A DNA stretch of 64,000 nt from an uncultured Lachnospiraceae bacterium (GCA_900317505.1 ONHB01000001.1:124001-188000), one strand, 5' to 3'; counted from the stretch's first letter, positions 19,097-28,493 are shown. Notes: generated by a model not told the origin, from the sequence alone. Numbers and translations: made by a program.

Positions 19097-20014
19097 TCAA
19101 CAAAAGGGTTCAAATATTTTTTTACAGTCTACCATGCCAAAGCCCTGCTGGTTTCTGGGTGCATTGACACCGGTCGTCCCACGTCTCATAATATCGGATA
19201 TTTCTTTGACACCGGCTCTTCCCTTCATCAGTTCAAAAAGATTGACTGCAATCCCGCTGATGATCGGACAGGACATAGATGTCCCACTTTTTTTGGTATA
19301 CCCATACCGGCTTTTTCCCTGACAGGAAACAATTTCCGTACCCGGAGCAACAATATCCGGTTTGACAATCCTGCCGTCATTTGAACCTCTGCCGGAATAA
19401 TGTTCACACAAATCGCCCTTCCGGCTTTTATAATTTCCATCATGGCATCCCACGCACAAAGTATACGGCTGCTCACCCAATACCGACAGACTGTCATTGT
19501 GCGGTCCTTCATTTCCCGCCGCGGTAACAATCAGGATATTCTGGTCATACAGCTTCTTTAAAACGCCCATCAGACGACGCTTTTTTTCTTCATCCGTACT
19601 TAAGCTGCTGCTCTGCGAAATCGAAATGGATATATTAACAACACAGATTCCATATTTTCCGGCATGAATATTTAGCCACTGCAGCGCCTCTATCAGAGTA
19701 TCAATATGTCCGTTTCCTTTTTTATCCAGAATTTTTAAAACTACAAGCCCGGCCTCCGGTGCAATGCCCTTATAAAGCCCCTGACTTGCTCTTCCGCTCC
19801 CTGCCAGTATTCCGCACACATGGGTGCCATGACCACTGTCATCATGAATGTGGTGCAGCGGATGTTCTGTAAAATCTATAAATTTAATAATACGACGATC
19901 AAAATCATAATGCGGACTGATGCCGGTATCCAGCACGCATACCGTCCTGTTTTTTCCGGTCAGTCCCAGTCGTTCTATATATTCATAATGTATTTGTCTA
20001 CGAACTCTGTCCAA
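19097..20014 (-). CDS. Subtilisin-like (S8) serine protease without signal peptide
   Basis: Serine peptidase of the subtilase family. Counting from the TTG used here the catalytic triad is Asp in VLDTGIS (D29), His in DSGHGTHV (H62) and Ser in GTSMSCP (S246), with the oxyanion Asn in AAGNEG (N168). About 305 residues with essentially no prosequence and no signal peptide, so it resembles intracellular subtilisins. The only longer start is GTG at 20065, whose codons would translate a perfect hairpin; TTG at 20014 has AGGAG seven bases upstream. It ends just before the gntR promoter. It follows the LRR/sortase operon and may act on it or be unrelated. Confidence 0.9.
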   Translation of the reverse strand: MDRVRRQIHYEYIERLGLTGKNRTVCVLDTGISPHYDFDRRIIKFIDFTEHPLHHIHDDSGHGTHVCGILAGSGRASQGLYKGIAPEAGLVVLKILDKKGNGHIDTLIEALQWLNIHAGKYGICVVNISISISQSSSLSTDEEKKRRLMGVLKKLYDQNILIVTAAGNEGPHNDSLSVLGEQPYTLCVGCHDGNYKSRKGDLCEHYSGRGSNDGRIVKPDIVAPGTEIVSCQGKSRYGYTKKSGTSMSCPIISGIAVNLFELMKGRAGVKEISDIMRRGTTGVNAPRNQQGFGMVDCKKIFEPFC

Positions 20015-20016
20015 AG

Positions 20017-20055
20017 AAAAACTCCTGTTTTTGTTATCATATGACAGGAGTTTTT
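20017..20055 (-). terminator. Hairpin between LRR gene and protease gene; terminator and/or RBS-sequestering structure
   Basis: A perfect 12-base-pair stem (20017-20028 with 20044-20055) with a 15-base loop. On the minus strand the 3' arm ends in TTTTT followed by CTTT, so it can terminate the upstream LRR transcript. The same arm contains the AGGAG that is the best ribosome binding site for the protease gene (TTG at 20014), so folding would also hide that site. Confidence 0.7.
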
Positions 20056-20083
20056 TTATGCGCACCGATAATACCGGTACAGA

Positions 20084-22831
20084 TTATTTTGTTTTCTTTT
20101 TGTAGACTCGTGGTCTGGTAAATCCAAGGATCAGGAAAAATGCTCCCAAAGCTGCCATTCCGACGATAAAGATCAGCCGGATGTTCAGATAATCACCGGT
20201 ATCCGGAGTCTGATCCAGTCCCGACATTCCCGATGAATTGCTCTTTTTAGCCACGATTTTATCTTTTAACTCTCCCTGTGCTGCACAGAGTGCATAATCG
20301 GAAAAATGAGAAACCTGGAACGTGATGGTCTGATGTCCGTCTTTTTCATCGAGAGTACCCAGAAGTATTTCCGGACGCTTATTCCGATCCAGAGTCACAA
20401 GGCACAGCTCCTTATCCTGCATACCTTCAGGAACAGAAAGCGTGACTGCAACACGGCTTTTCCCAAGCTGTCTGATCGGGATATGATTCGTTTCATCCAT
20501 CATGGACAGATCAAAAAATACGCAATTGGAAGCTTCGTTATCTCCATAGTATTCAGCCATCGCCTGTCTGATGCTTTCTCCGTTATCTGCAGAGCCTGAC
20601 AGATACATGTGATAACCGGAAAGCGGAATGGATGAACCGGTGTCTGATACGGATACATCATTTTTATTCCACACATCATGATCTACCTGCAATAAGGACT
20701 GTAATGAATTGTCTGATACGGTAAGCATATCAGTTGTATACTGAAGCTGTGGATTATCGAGTACCCGGTAATCCTTGTCATACAGCCGAATGCTGTCAGA
20801 AACAGTTGTATCATCCTTTGTCTGATTGGATATCACGGGCTTAACCGTTGCCTGATCATAATCCTCGATCTGATAAATAACACCTGTAAATGCCCCATAA
20901 TCCGCATCTAATACGGTATCTTTTATGGATGCGTCCGTCACAGCCGCATTTACAATAGCTGTATCTATACCGTCAAAAACAGGATTTCTCTTGGCTGACA
21001 ATCTCGTACTTGCCTCTTCATAAGACAATCCCGGTATCTGTGTTCCCAAGAAAATGATACTGTCCGTCTGGCCGGTTCCGCCATAGGCAGATACGCCTAT
21101 GCTTTTTACCGAATCCGGAATCCGGACTGTTTTTAAAGGACAGCCGTAAAACGCCTGATCCTCGATCTTTTCTACGCCATTCATACCGGTAACGGTTGTC
21201 AGTCCCGTGCACTGGTAAAAAGCATCCTCTCCGACCTCTGTAACCGAATCCGGAATATAAATCTGTTTGATCTCGCTGTGATTCATAAAAACAGCCGGTC
21301 CGATTTTTTTGACCGTATCCGGGATATCGAGGGTCGAAGCATTGCCTTTATATGCTAAGAGGATTCCGTCACCAATGATCAGATAATCATCAAAATCATG
21401 ACTCTGATACCAGTTTTCAAGCCATGGTGTATAGCTAAAGGCATCCTCACCGATTTCAGTAACCGATAAAGGAATATCCACATTTTGTAGCTGGTCACAA
21501 TGATAAAAGGCTGCATTGTTGATCGTCGTCACACCATATGGAATTGACACATACGTAAGTCCCGATCTTGCAAATGCAAAGGAATCAATGGTCTCTATAT
21601 TGGAAGGAAATGTAATACCGGTTAAATCGCTGTCCTTGTAAAAAGCACGGTATCCAATCGTATTGCCATCCACAATTGCATCCGTCAGTTTGTTCTGGGC
21701 ATCATTGCCGGATACACCGGTTGCATACAACAGCTCTCCGCCATAAATAGCTTCTTCATCCGATTTCATCAGAACAACCGCACTGCCTGCTACAACCTTG
21801 GAACGCCCCAGCACTCCAGGACTGTCAACATCCCATTCCACATAGTGGTCAACGTCCGAAGCATAAGGAACATCCGGATGGATGACCGTCTCCTCGGAAT
21901 TGCCGGACACCGAAGGTCCGTTATTGTCAGAAACCGTATCTTCATACTCTGTATGGGATGCCTTCGTTGCCTCATAGGTATCTTTAAAGGCAGCTCCAGC
22001 ACTTCCTTCTTCTGCCTGGATATTCAATAACTGGCAGCCGTCAAAGGCGGTATCATCAATATCCGTAACAGATACCGGTATTGTAATATCGGTTAAATTT
22101 CTGCAGTCCTCAAAGGCCTTTAAGCGTATTGCACGGACACTGTAAGGCAGTGTGATACTGCTAAGCTCGGATGCATTGGAAAAGGCATAATCACCGATCT
22201 CTTTTAAATTACTGCTTAAGTCCACATTTTTTAATTTGTCACAGCCCCAGAATGCATATTTTTTGATCTCTTCTACGGTATTGGGCATATTGTAGGCAGC
22301 ATTTTCGCGTCCTGCAAGTGCCTGATATACGGTGGTCTTCTGGCTGTTATAAAGGATGCCGTCATCACAGACAAAAATACTGTTTCCTTTGACAAAATTC
22401 ACGCTCTTCAATCGTCCGCAGCCCGCAAACACACCGGTTCCCAAGGAACTTAATGTGGATGGCAGTCCCATATATTCAAGCTTGTCACAATCTGCAAAGG
22501 CTCCATTTTCAATCGTTTTACAGCCTTCCGGAACAACCATGCGGCGAAGCTCACTACATCCGCTGAAGGCTCCGCTTTCGATCTTTTCCAGACTATCCGG
22601 AAATGTCACACTGCTTAGAGCGCTGTTTTGCGCAAAAGCATCGGCACCGATCGTTTTTACTCCATTAGGAACAGACACAGCAGTTGCTGTGCCTGTATAC
22701 TTTACAAGTTTGTCGCCATCCATCATAAAGCCGTTGGATGATGCTCTTGTCCCCAGTACCGGAATCTGTGTACATACTAACGCCGATACCAGAAATAATA
22801 TTCCTATTAGCTTAAATATCGTCTTTTTCAT
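20084..22831 (-). CDS. Leucine-rich-repeat (BspA-like) surface protein with TPxTG sorting signal
   Basis: Predicted cell-wall-anchored protein of 915 residues. Order: signal peptide (1-30, ending near GTRASSN), a first block of BspA-type LRR_5 repeats (about 35-265, e.g. CDKLKNVDLSSNLKEIG), a spacer with SDNNGPSVSGN, a second LRR block (about 385-620), a beta-rich region, a conserved pre-anchor domain ending VSHFSDYAL, then QTPDTGD, a hydrophobic helix and a KKKTK tail. This is a sortase signal with TPDTG replacing LPxTG. The gene lies 35 bases after the larger LRR gene and shares its sortase. BspA-like repeats usually mediate host or polymer adhesion; the ligand here is unknown. Confidence 0.9.
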   Translation of the reverse strand: MKKTIFKLIGILFLVSALVCTQIPVLGTRASSNGFMMDGDKLVKYTGTATAVSVPNGVKTIGADAFAQNSALSSVTFPDSLEKIESGAFSGCSELRRMVVPEGCKTIENGAFADCDKLEYMGLPSTLSSLGTGVFAGCGRLKSVNFVKGNSIFVCDDGILYNSQKTTVYQALAGRENAAYNMPNTVEEIKKYAFWGCDKLKNVDLSSNLKEIGDYAFSNASELSSITLPYSVRAIRLKAFEDCRNLTDITIPVSVTDIDDTAFDGCQLLNIQAEEGSAGAAFKDTYEATKASHTEYEDTVSDNNGPSVSGNSEETVIHPDVPYASDVDHYVEWDVDSPGVLGRSKVVAGSAVVLMKSDEEAIYGGELLYATGVSGNDAQNKLTDAIVDGNTIGYRAFYKDSDLTGITFPSNIETIDSFAFARSGLTYVSIPYGVTTINNAAFYHCDQLQNVDIPLSVTEIGEDAFSYTPWLENWYQSHDFDDYLIIGDGILLAYKGNASTLDIPDTVKKIGPAVFMNHSEIKQIYIPDSVTEVGEDAFYQCTGLTTVTGMNGVEKIEDQAFYGCPLKTVRIPDSVKSIGVSAYGGTGQTDSIIFLGTQIPGLSYEEASTRLSAKRNPVFDGIDTAIVNAAVTDASIKDTVLDADYGAFTGVIYQIEDYDQATVKPVISNQTKDDTTVSDSIRLYDKDYRVLDNPQLQYTTDMLTVSDNSLQSLLQVDHDVWNKNDVSVSDTGSSIPLSGYHMYLSGSADNGESIRQAMAEYYGDNEASNCVFFDLSMMDETNHIPIRQLGKSRVAVTLSVPEGMQDKELCLVTLDRNKRPEILLGTLDEKDGHQTITFQVSHFSDYALCAAQGELKDKIVAKKSNSSGMSGLDQTPDTGDYLNIRLIFIVGMAALGAFFLILGFTRPRVYKKKTK

Positions 22832-22866
22832 ATTAGCAGCCTTCTACATCTTTCCATACAACAAGA

Positions 22867-25800
22867 TTACATGGGCAGCACTGTAATTACCTTTTTCTTA
22901 CTGCCCTTTAAGAAGAACAGTAAAACAGACATAGAGAACAGTCCGATTGATAAAAACCACTTCGGATGGATCGGATCTCCGGTTGTAGGTGTCACATCTG
23001 TTCCGTTTAAGGATGCTGATAAATTATTCAGGTCAACATAAACCGCATACGGAGAAAAATGTGTTGCTACAAAGGAAATACATGGTACTCCATCAATCGT
23101 CGTAAAGCGGGCATCCAGCTTTTCAAGGGTATCTCCATTGATAACTGCACCGGCTTTATTATTTCCACCGTATGAAACAAGGGCATCCGGGATCGGCATT
23201 GTCACATTAACCGATATATTGTCCAGATTTTGGATCTTGCTGGTACCTGTTTTATCATACAGACTGATGTCCATTGCAAAATAACGGATATCGTCAAGAC
23301 TGCCGTATTCATTTAACAGTGCCTGTTCAACCGCAGCCTTTGCCGCATCACTGTCTGAAATCTTCAGTACAAAATCATCGGTAGAGCCGCTGACATTGGC
23401 ACTGACAAGTCCGGAATTGGCAATTCCTGATTTGGATACAACGACATTGGTATTGCCGCTGGTTCCTGTATTGGTTCCACCGGTTGTGGTTGTTGTATTG
23501 GAACCGCCGGTCGTAGTCGAACCGTTATTAGTACCTGTACCGGTTGTTGTATTACCGGTTCCGTTTGTTCCGGTATTGGTATTGTTGTTCGGTGTTGTCG
23601 TTGTCTGGTTCGGAGTGGTCGTATTGGTTCCACCGTTGTTAGTGCCATTGTTGGTACCATTATTGTTTCCGTTATTGTTGGTTCCGTTGTTATTCGTGCC
23701 ATTGTTGTTGGTTCCGTTGTTATTGGAACCATTATTATTGTCAGAACCGTTGTTATTGTTTCCGTTATCGGATGAAGATGCCTTAAACTGAGGATATACA
23801 TCCAGATCGGAAATAATATTGTCATACTCCGGCAGCCATCCGGTAAAGGTATAGCCGTCTCTTTCCGGTGTGGTATTGGGCGGTGTTGCGGAATCGCCTT
23901 CTTTTACCTTTTGAGTCTTGATAGCCAGTGTACCTTCATAATTGAAGAATCGGACGGTATAAACCGGTCTGTTATCAATATCTGTAGACGGTACGTACTT
24001 GGGATAAATCTTTAAGTCAGAGGTAACGTTGGTATAATCGGGCTGCCATTTTTCAAAGGTCATGCCACTGACAACCGGAGGCTCCGGCGGAACTGCATCC
24101 TCTCCTTCATATACCTTCTGGATATCTCCCAACGGATTGTTGTCATTGTCATAGAACTGGACATAATAAGGATGCGGGATACGGTCCTCTGTTCCAAATC
24201 CATATTTAAGTGCAAATGTATAAGCAGCAGAAGGAACTTCACACTGGATGTTCAGACCCTTCAACATTGTATAGTTGTCCTCAGTACCCTCCGTAAACGC
24301 ATTTTCCGGGATTAAGACTACACTGGACGGAATACGGATATCGGATAATGCTGTATTTAAGAAAGCAAAATCTCCGATTGATTCGGTTTTGTCAGATACC
24401 TCACAGTAGTTTAATTTGGTACAGTCAGCAAAGCAGTATTCCGGAATAGCCTTTATATCAGCATCCCCGAAATATACCTGTGATACATTGCTGCAACCAC
24501 GGAAGGCTGAAGGTCTGATCTCGGTAACATCCGCAAACTCATCTTCCCTGATTTTACCTGTTCCAAACAGATTGCCGCGGGCCTGCAGACACTCTATGAT
24601 CGTCTTGGTGCCGTCAGCATTGATCTGATAAATAATACCGTTTTCACTACATGCAAACTCAGGATTGCCGTCCAGTCCGACACTTGTCAGTGCGGAACAG
24701 TTATAAAACGGAATATCTCCCATCTCGGTCAAAGTCTCAGGCAAACTAACAGAAGTCAGCTGATTGTCATTTTCAAAAACATGGGATCCGATCTTTTCGC
24801 CGCCCTCTTTTCCGGAACTGCGCATGATAAACGTCTGCAGCTTGGTACAGTCTTTAAAGGCCTCATCCGGAACCTCTGTTACGGAGTTGAGTACAACACT
24901 TGCCAGATAATCCCTTCCCTGGTATACATCTGCATTTAAGCCTTCAATACCACTCGGAACGGTAGCACGTACAACAGCATCAATGACAGCCTGCTCATCC
25001 TCGGTCGGTTCTCCGGCTGACAGGTACTTCTGATATGCGCTTGCAACCAGGGCATTCTGCGCATTAGCCTCATCCGGGTTGACACTTCTAAGCAAACTGT
25101 ATTCAGACTGACCGCTGAACTGATCAAAGGTCGGTGCATTGATAAGGGTCGGTGTTGTCTTGGTGATCGTGTTGGTAACCGGATCTCTCTCAATCACAAG
25201 CTCAACCTCTAAATTGGTCGGGAACTCGCTGGTATAGGAGATATACTTGGTCGTTGCACTGGAAGCATTATAATTATTTTCCGGCTTCATCGCATAATTG
25301 AACGGCTCACTGTCCGGTGAGATCGTTCCGATAAAACGAAGCGGAATATCTTTATCTGTTTGTGTCTTGAATGCGCCATCCCCGATCGAGCCGACATTTA
25401 ACGCATTACCAAATTCAACTACCTGCAGATCGGTACATCCATTAAACGCATTGGCAGCAATATCTTCCACGGTTGACGGAATATAAACAAACTTGATCTC
25501 ATCGTTTTTATCAAAGCTTGAGAAAGTATTGGAATCAATAGCATTGATGGAATGATTGCCGACTGCCTCGGGAATTTCCACAATGGAGGCATCCCCATTT
25601 TCTTTGTAAAGACCAAAATGGATCAGTTCATTCTGTTCATTGACAGTAAAGAAATAATTGTTTTTAACACGCTCGTACTGTCCTTTATATCCATCATCCA
25701 GATATCCGACAGAATATTCATGCTCGCAGGCATATACATAGGCATTGGAATTGCGGTATGCCACAATGGTAAAACGGTCATCTACCTCATAATCATTGAA

Positions 25801-27195
25801 CGGTGAAAATGAGCCGAGATTTTCCGCACCAAATGTACACTGGTCTGCCCGATTGATCTTATCCGTATTGGAAGCATCTGCATGCTTGTATCCGTTTTTC
25901 GTACTGGATGAAGAGGAATCGAAGGTACAGTCAAATTTGGTATCTCTGTTGGGCACCTCTACACGAAGCAGATTGGAACAGCCCGTCACATTGGTATAGG
26001 TCAGATTACCACCGTTTATAGACAATCCCAGAGTCTTTAAATTGGTACAGCCATACAAGAGATACTTCATGGCTGATATATTGGCAGGATCCAGCTGATT
26101 GGGCAGATAGAGCTGTCCTAATGCGGTACAGTTATAAAACAGTCCATCGCCGATATGTACCAGATTGGCATTGCCATCCTGATTGGAGCCATACAGATTG
26201 GCGGCTGACAGCGAAGTACAGTTCATAAAGCATCCGCTACCAATCTGCATAACCTGATCCGGAATGGTAATGGATGTCAGATATACGCAGTTGGCAAATG
26301 CATAGGAACCGATCTCGGTCAGGTCCGTATTGTTGGCCAGTGTCACCGTAGAAAGTCTGTTACAGCCGTCAAAAGCGTGATTGCCGATGCTGACAACCTT
26401 ATTTGCAATGGATACGGATGACATCTGACAGGACTTAAAGGCATTGTTGCCGATTGCCAGGATATGCTCCGGGATCACAACGGAGCTGAAATTTCTGGCA
26501 CCTTCAAATACACCCGAACCATCTGATGTCGGATGTAATTTATAATCATTTAATACTTCATAGCTTTTGGAACCAATGTATCTGACATTTAAGGATAACT
26601 GCTCATCTGCCACATAATCAGAGCCGTCATACCGATACAACTGTTTGCCGTTCCATGCTGCGGAATCGGATGCCAGACATTCTCCGTAAACCGCATCGGA
26701 TATGACGAGATTGTTGTCTGAGACAACTGCCTCCTGTGCCACATAATATAAAAATTCATCATTGGCATCTACTGCCTGAAGCTTGTAAGCGGAATTGTAT
26801 AAAAAGCAGGATACACCATCCGGGATCACGAGATTGGAGGATGCATAAGAACTCTGATTGTCGTAATAAACCAAAACACCTGCTGTTTCTGCACTACCGG
26901 TTCGCATAACGCTGGCAATTCCGAACAGTCCGTCCTCACTAAAGTAAGTCTTGGCGGATGAATAATCCGGGATCACACCTGTATTGCTGGAGCCATCATA
27001 ATCCGGATGTGCATCATAAGCATCTGTCCATTCTCCGACGGGATCACTTGGATCTGCAGCCTGTGACGGCTTTACGGGAACCAGTGCAACAATGATTGCC
27101 GAAATCATAAATATTCCGGATAAGGTGCCTAAAATCGTCCTTCTTAATTTCTGGTTGGATTTTTTAACAGATTTTTCCTTTGCTTCCTTTGCCAT
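22867..27195 (-). CDS. Large LRR (BspA-like) surface protein with InlB B-repeats and TPxTG sorting signal
   Basis: Predicted 1442-residue wall-anchored adhesin. Order: basic N-terminus and signal segment (about 20-46, ending SQAAD), an N-terminal unique region, LRR_5 repeats (about 215-400 and 560-1000; typical unit AFANCVYLTSITIPDQV), two InlB B-repeat/Flg_new units (about 1030-1150; YYVQFYDNDNNPLGD and YTVRFFNYEGTLAIKTQ), a long Asn/Gly/Thr-rich linker (about 1155-1260), a pre-anchor domain ending HFSPYAVYVD that is shared with the 915-residue neighbour, then TPTTGD, a hydrophobic helix and GSKKK. AGGAG is eight bases before ATG. It follows the sortase gene by 14 bases. Ligand unknown. Confidence 0.9.
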   Translation of the reverse strand: MAKEAKEKSVKKSNQKLRRTILGTLSGIFMISAIIVALVPVKPSQAADPSDPVGEWTDAYDAHPDYDGSSNTGVIPDYSSAKTYFSEDGLFGIASVMRTGSAETAGVLVYYDNQSSYASSNLVIPDGVSCFLYNSAYKLQAVDANDEFLYYVAQEAVVSDNNLVISDAVYGECLASDSAAWNGKQLYRYDGSDYVADEQLSLNVRYIGSKSYEVLNDYKLHPTSDGSGVFEGARNFSSVVIPEHILAIGNNAFKSCQMSSVSIANKVVSIGNHAFDGCNRLSTVTLANNTDLTEIGSYAFANCVYLTSITIPDQVMQIGSGCFMNCTSLSAANLYGSNQDGNANLVHIGDGLFYNCTALGQLYLPNQLDPANISAMKYLLYGCTNLKTLGLSINGGNLTYTNVTGCSNLLRVEVPNRDTKFDCTFDSSSSSTKNGYKHADASNTDKINRADQCTFGAENLGSFSPFNDYEVDDRFTIVAYRNSNAYVYACEHEYSVGYLDDGYKGQYERVKNNYFFTVNEQNELIHFGLYKENGDASIVEIPEAVGNHSINAIDSNTFSSFDKNDEIKFVYIPSTVEDIAANAFNGCTDLQVVEFGNALNVGSIGDGAFKTQTDKDIPLRFIGTISPDSEPFNYAMKPENNYNASSATTKYISYTSEFPTNLEVELVIERDPVTNTITKTTPTLINAPTFDQFSGQSEYSLLRSVNPDEANAQNALVASAYQKYLSAGEPTEDEQAVIDAVVRATVPSGIEGLNADVYQGRDYLASVVLNSVTEVPDEAFKDCTKLQTFIMRSSGKEGGEKIGSHVFENDNQLTSVSLPETLTEMGDIPFYNCSALTSVGLDGNPEFACSENGIIYQINADGTKTIIECLQARGNLFGTGKIREDEFADVTEIRPSAFRGCSNVSQVYFGDADIKAIPEYCFADCTKLNYCEVSDKTESIGDFAFLNTALSDIRIPSSVVLIPENAFTEGTEDNYTMLKGLNIQCEVPSAAYTFALKYGFGTEDRIPHPYYVQFYDNDNNPLGDIQKVYEGEDAVPPEPPVVSGMTFEKWQPDYTNVTSDLKIYPKYVPSTDIDNRPVYTVRFFNYEGTLAIKTQKVKEGDSATPPNTTPERDGYTFTGWLPEYDNIISDLDVYPQFKASSSDNGNNNNGSDNNNGSNNNGTNNNGTNNNGTNNNGNNNGTNNGTNNGGTNTTTPNQTTTTPNNNTNTGTNGTGNTTTGTGTNNGSTTTGGSNTTTTTGGTNTGTSGNTNVVVSKSGIANSGLVSANVSGSTDDFVLKISDSDAAKAAVEQALLNEYGSLDDIRYFAMDISLYDKTGTSKIQNLDNISVNVTMPIPDALVSYGGNNKAGAVINGDTLEKLDARFTTIDGVPCISFVATHFSPYAVYVDLNNLSASLNGTDVTPTTGDPIHPKWFLSIGLFSMSVLLFFLKGSKKKVITVLPM
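23440..23780 (-). repeat. Low-complexity Asn/Gly/Thr linker-coding repeat
   Basis: Degenerate short tandem repeats coding NNNGT/NNGS and then TTTGG/TGT-type units within the large LRR gene. Such spacers project surface domains through the wall and are prone to length variation. The apparent plus-strand Val/Pro-rich frame here is only its antisense shadow. Confidence 0.85.
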
Positions 27196-27209
27196 TTTAA
27201 AATCTCCTT

Positions 27210-28286
27210 TTATTTCACACGTTTTGCCACAACCACAAAACGTCCGTCCTGTTCTTCATAATCACAGGTAGACAGCGTCAGTAAATGATCTCCATACGCT
27301 GCCTCAACTCCTGTATCATAGAGAGATAATGCATCCATCTCTTTCATATATGACTGAAATTCTTCTTCTGAATTTGCATCAAAAAACTGATAATATTTGA
27401 AAGCTACTTCATCCTGTTTGTACACATGGGAACGGAAGACATACATGACTTCATAGATTCCTTCTTCATAGAGCGTATCAAACCGGATCTCTTTGTGCTT
27501 TTCATAATATGCATAATCCGCATACCGGTCCAGTGAACCAAACATCTTGCCAGACTTCATATTGTGTCCGTAGATAATAAAATTGGTGCCCGGATTTTTG
27601 ATGTCACAATGGGAATCCAGAAATAATGCCCCATTGCGGTCCTCTTCCAGATTGCTGTTGTGAGTAAGGTAAAACTCATTGTCCTCCGTCTGCATAACCG
27701 GATAATCAATTATTGTATCGGCTATATTCAGCCATCCGATTAGTGTTTTGTTGGAATTGTATAAAGATTTGTACTGATCAAGTACCTTGAGTGTCTTAAC
27801 TTCGTCTCCGTCAGATACCTCAACCTCTTCATCTGCATACATTTCATTGACGGTAGTATTTTCCTTTAATCTTGCCATCCGGCTGCTGTTTTGGTCTACC
27901 TTCCATGAATCATAGCAGTATAAACCAAAATAGCCAAGGCATATAACAGCTGTTGCAAACAAAACAAATAGTATGGCTCTCCGGATTCCCATTTCCTTTT
28001 TGGTAAGTACAACTACCTTCCGTGATCTACGGCCATGCTTTTTTGTCTCAGAATGTTCTGCCTGTTTATGGTCGCCCTTATCCTCTTCTGCCTGCTGTGA
28101 TTCCTGGATACGTTTATATACGGTATCGTCAAAACGGTTTCCCACATCTGTCTGGAAAGAAATTTCACCGGACTGCAGCTTGGCATAAACCGCAAGCAGA
28201 TCTTCCTTCTTTGATAAATCATATTCTTTCCGTATGGAATTTATTTTTTTTAAATCCTCTTCCCTCTGACTTTGATACGCAGACAT
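27210..28286 (-). CDS. Class B sortase with long cytoplasmic N-terminus
   Basis: Membrane transpeptidase that cuts a C-terminal sorting motif and joins the protein to the cell wall. Catalytic His in IIYGHNM (about H241), Cys in TLSTCDYE (C341) and Arg in GRFVVVAKR (R349) are present, and the sequence around them (TIIDYPVMQTEDNEFYLTHN, GALFLDSHCD) is that of class B. A single membrane helix at about 103-126 leaves about 100 charged N-terminal residues in the cytoplasm, unusually long for SrtB. GGAG is six bases before the second of two adjacent ATGs, chosen here. It heads an operon with two TPxTG proteins, its presumed substrates. Confidence 0.93.
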   Translation of the reverse strand: MSAYQSQREEDLKKINSIRKEYDLSKKEDLLAVYAKLQSGEISFQTDVGNRFDDTVYKRIQESQQAEEDKGDHKQAEHSETKKHGRRSRKVVVLTKKEMGIRRAILFVLFATAVICLGYFGLYCYDSWKVDQNSSRMARLKENTTVNEMYADEEVEVSDGDEVKTLKVLDQYKSLYNSNKTLIGWLNIADTIIDYPVMQTEDNEFYLTHNSNLEEDRNGALFLDSHCDIKNPGTNFIIYGHNMKSGKMFGSLDRYADYAYYEKHKEIRFDTLYEEGIYEVMYVFRSHVYKQDEVAFKYYQFFDANSEEEFQSYMKEMDALSLYDTGVEAAYGDHLLTLSTCDYEEQDGRFVVVAKRVK

Positions 28287-28320
28287 CATAAACTCCGTTT
28301 TGGCATAATACTGGCAATTT

Positions 28321-28338
28321 TAGATATAACTATATCTA
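28321..28338. promoter_or_regulatory. 18-base perfect dyad in the sortase / Cys-rich divergent region
   Basis: TAGATATA-AC-TATATCTA, 8+2+8 bases, lies about 35 bases upstream of the sortase start and overlaps a possible minus-strand TTGTAA-N18-TAAAAT promoter. It could be an operator or an AT-rich chance dyad. The remaining bases of the 28290-28493 gap hold no further gene that I can see. Confidence 0.4.
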
Positions 28339-28455
28339 TTTTACAATATCTTGAAATATTATCAAGCAAAAAATCTATATGTAGTGCGATTTTCTGCTTA
28401 TATCTTTTTTACCAGAAATTCATTTATTCCGAATGAAACAATGACAGGCTGCCAA

Positions 28456-28464
28456 CATAGAATA
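28456..28464 (+). promoter_or_regulatory. Sporulation-type -10 element upstream of the Cys-rich gene
   Basis: CATAGAATA fits the CATAnnnTA of sigma-K and is one base from the sigma-E CATACAAT. A GAAAC sequence sits at about the right place for the sigma-K -35 but spacing is one base short. A weak sigma-A reading (TAGAAT) also exists, so this is tentative. Confidence 0.35.
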
Positions 28465-28493
28465 AACCATAAAGATTAAAACGGAGGCTTAAT

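Noticed and set aside
20015-20065. GTG start at 20065 for the subtilisin
   Set aside because: It would translate a perfect hairpin and has no ribosome binding site; TTG at 20014 has AGGAG at good spacing.
23440-23780. Regular short repeats that could suggest a CRISPR array or minisatellite
   Set aside because: They are in frame within a coding sequence, degenerate, and lack repeat/spacer alternation.
23396-23791. Val/Pro/Leu-rich plus-strand frame of 131 residues
   Set aside because: Antisense shadow of the Asn/Gly/Thr linker repeat; no ribosome binding site or promoter.
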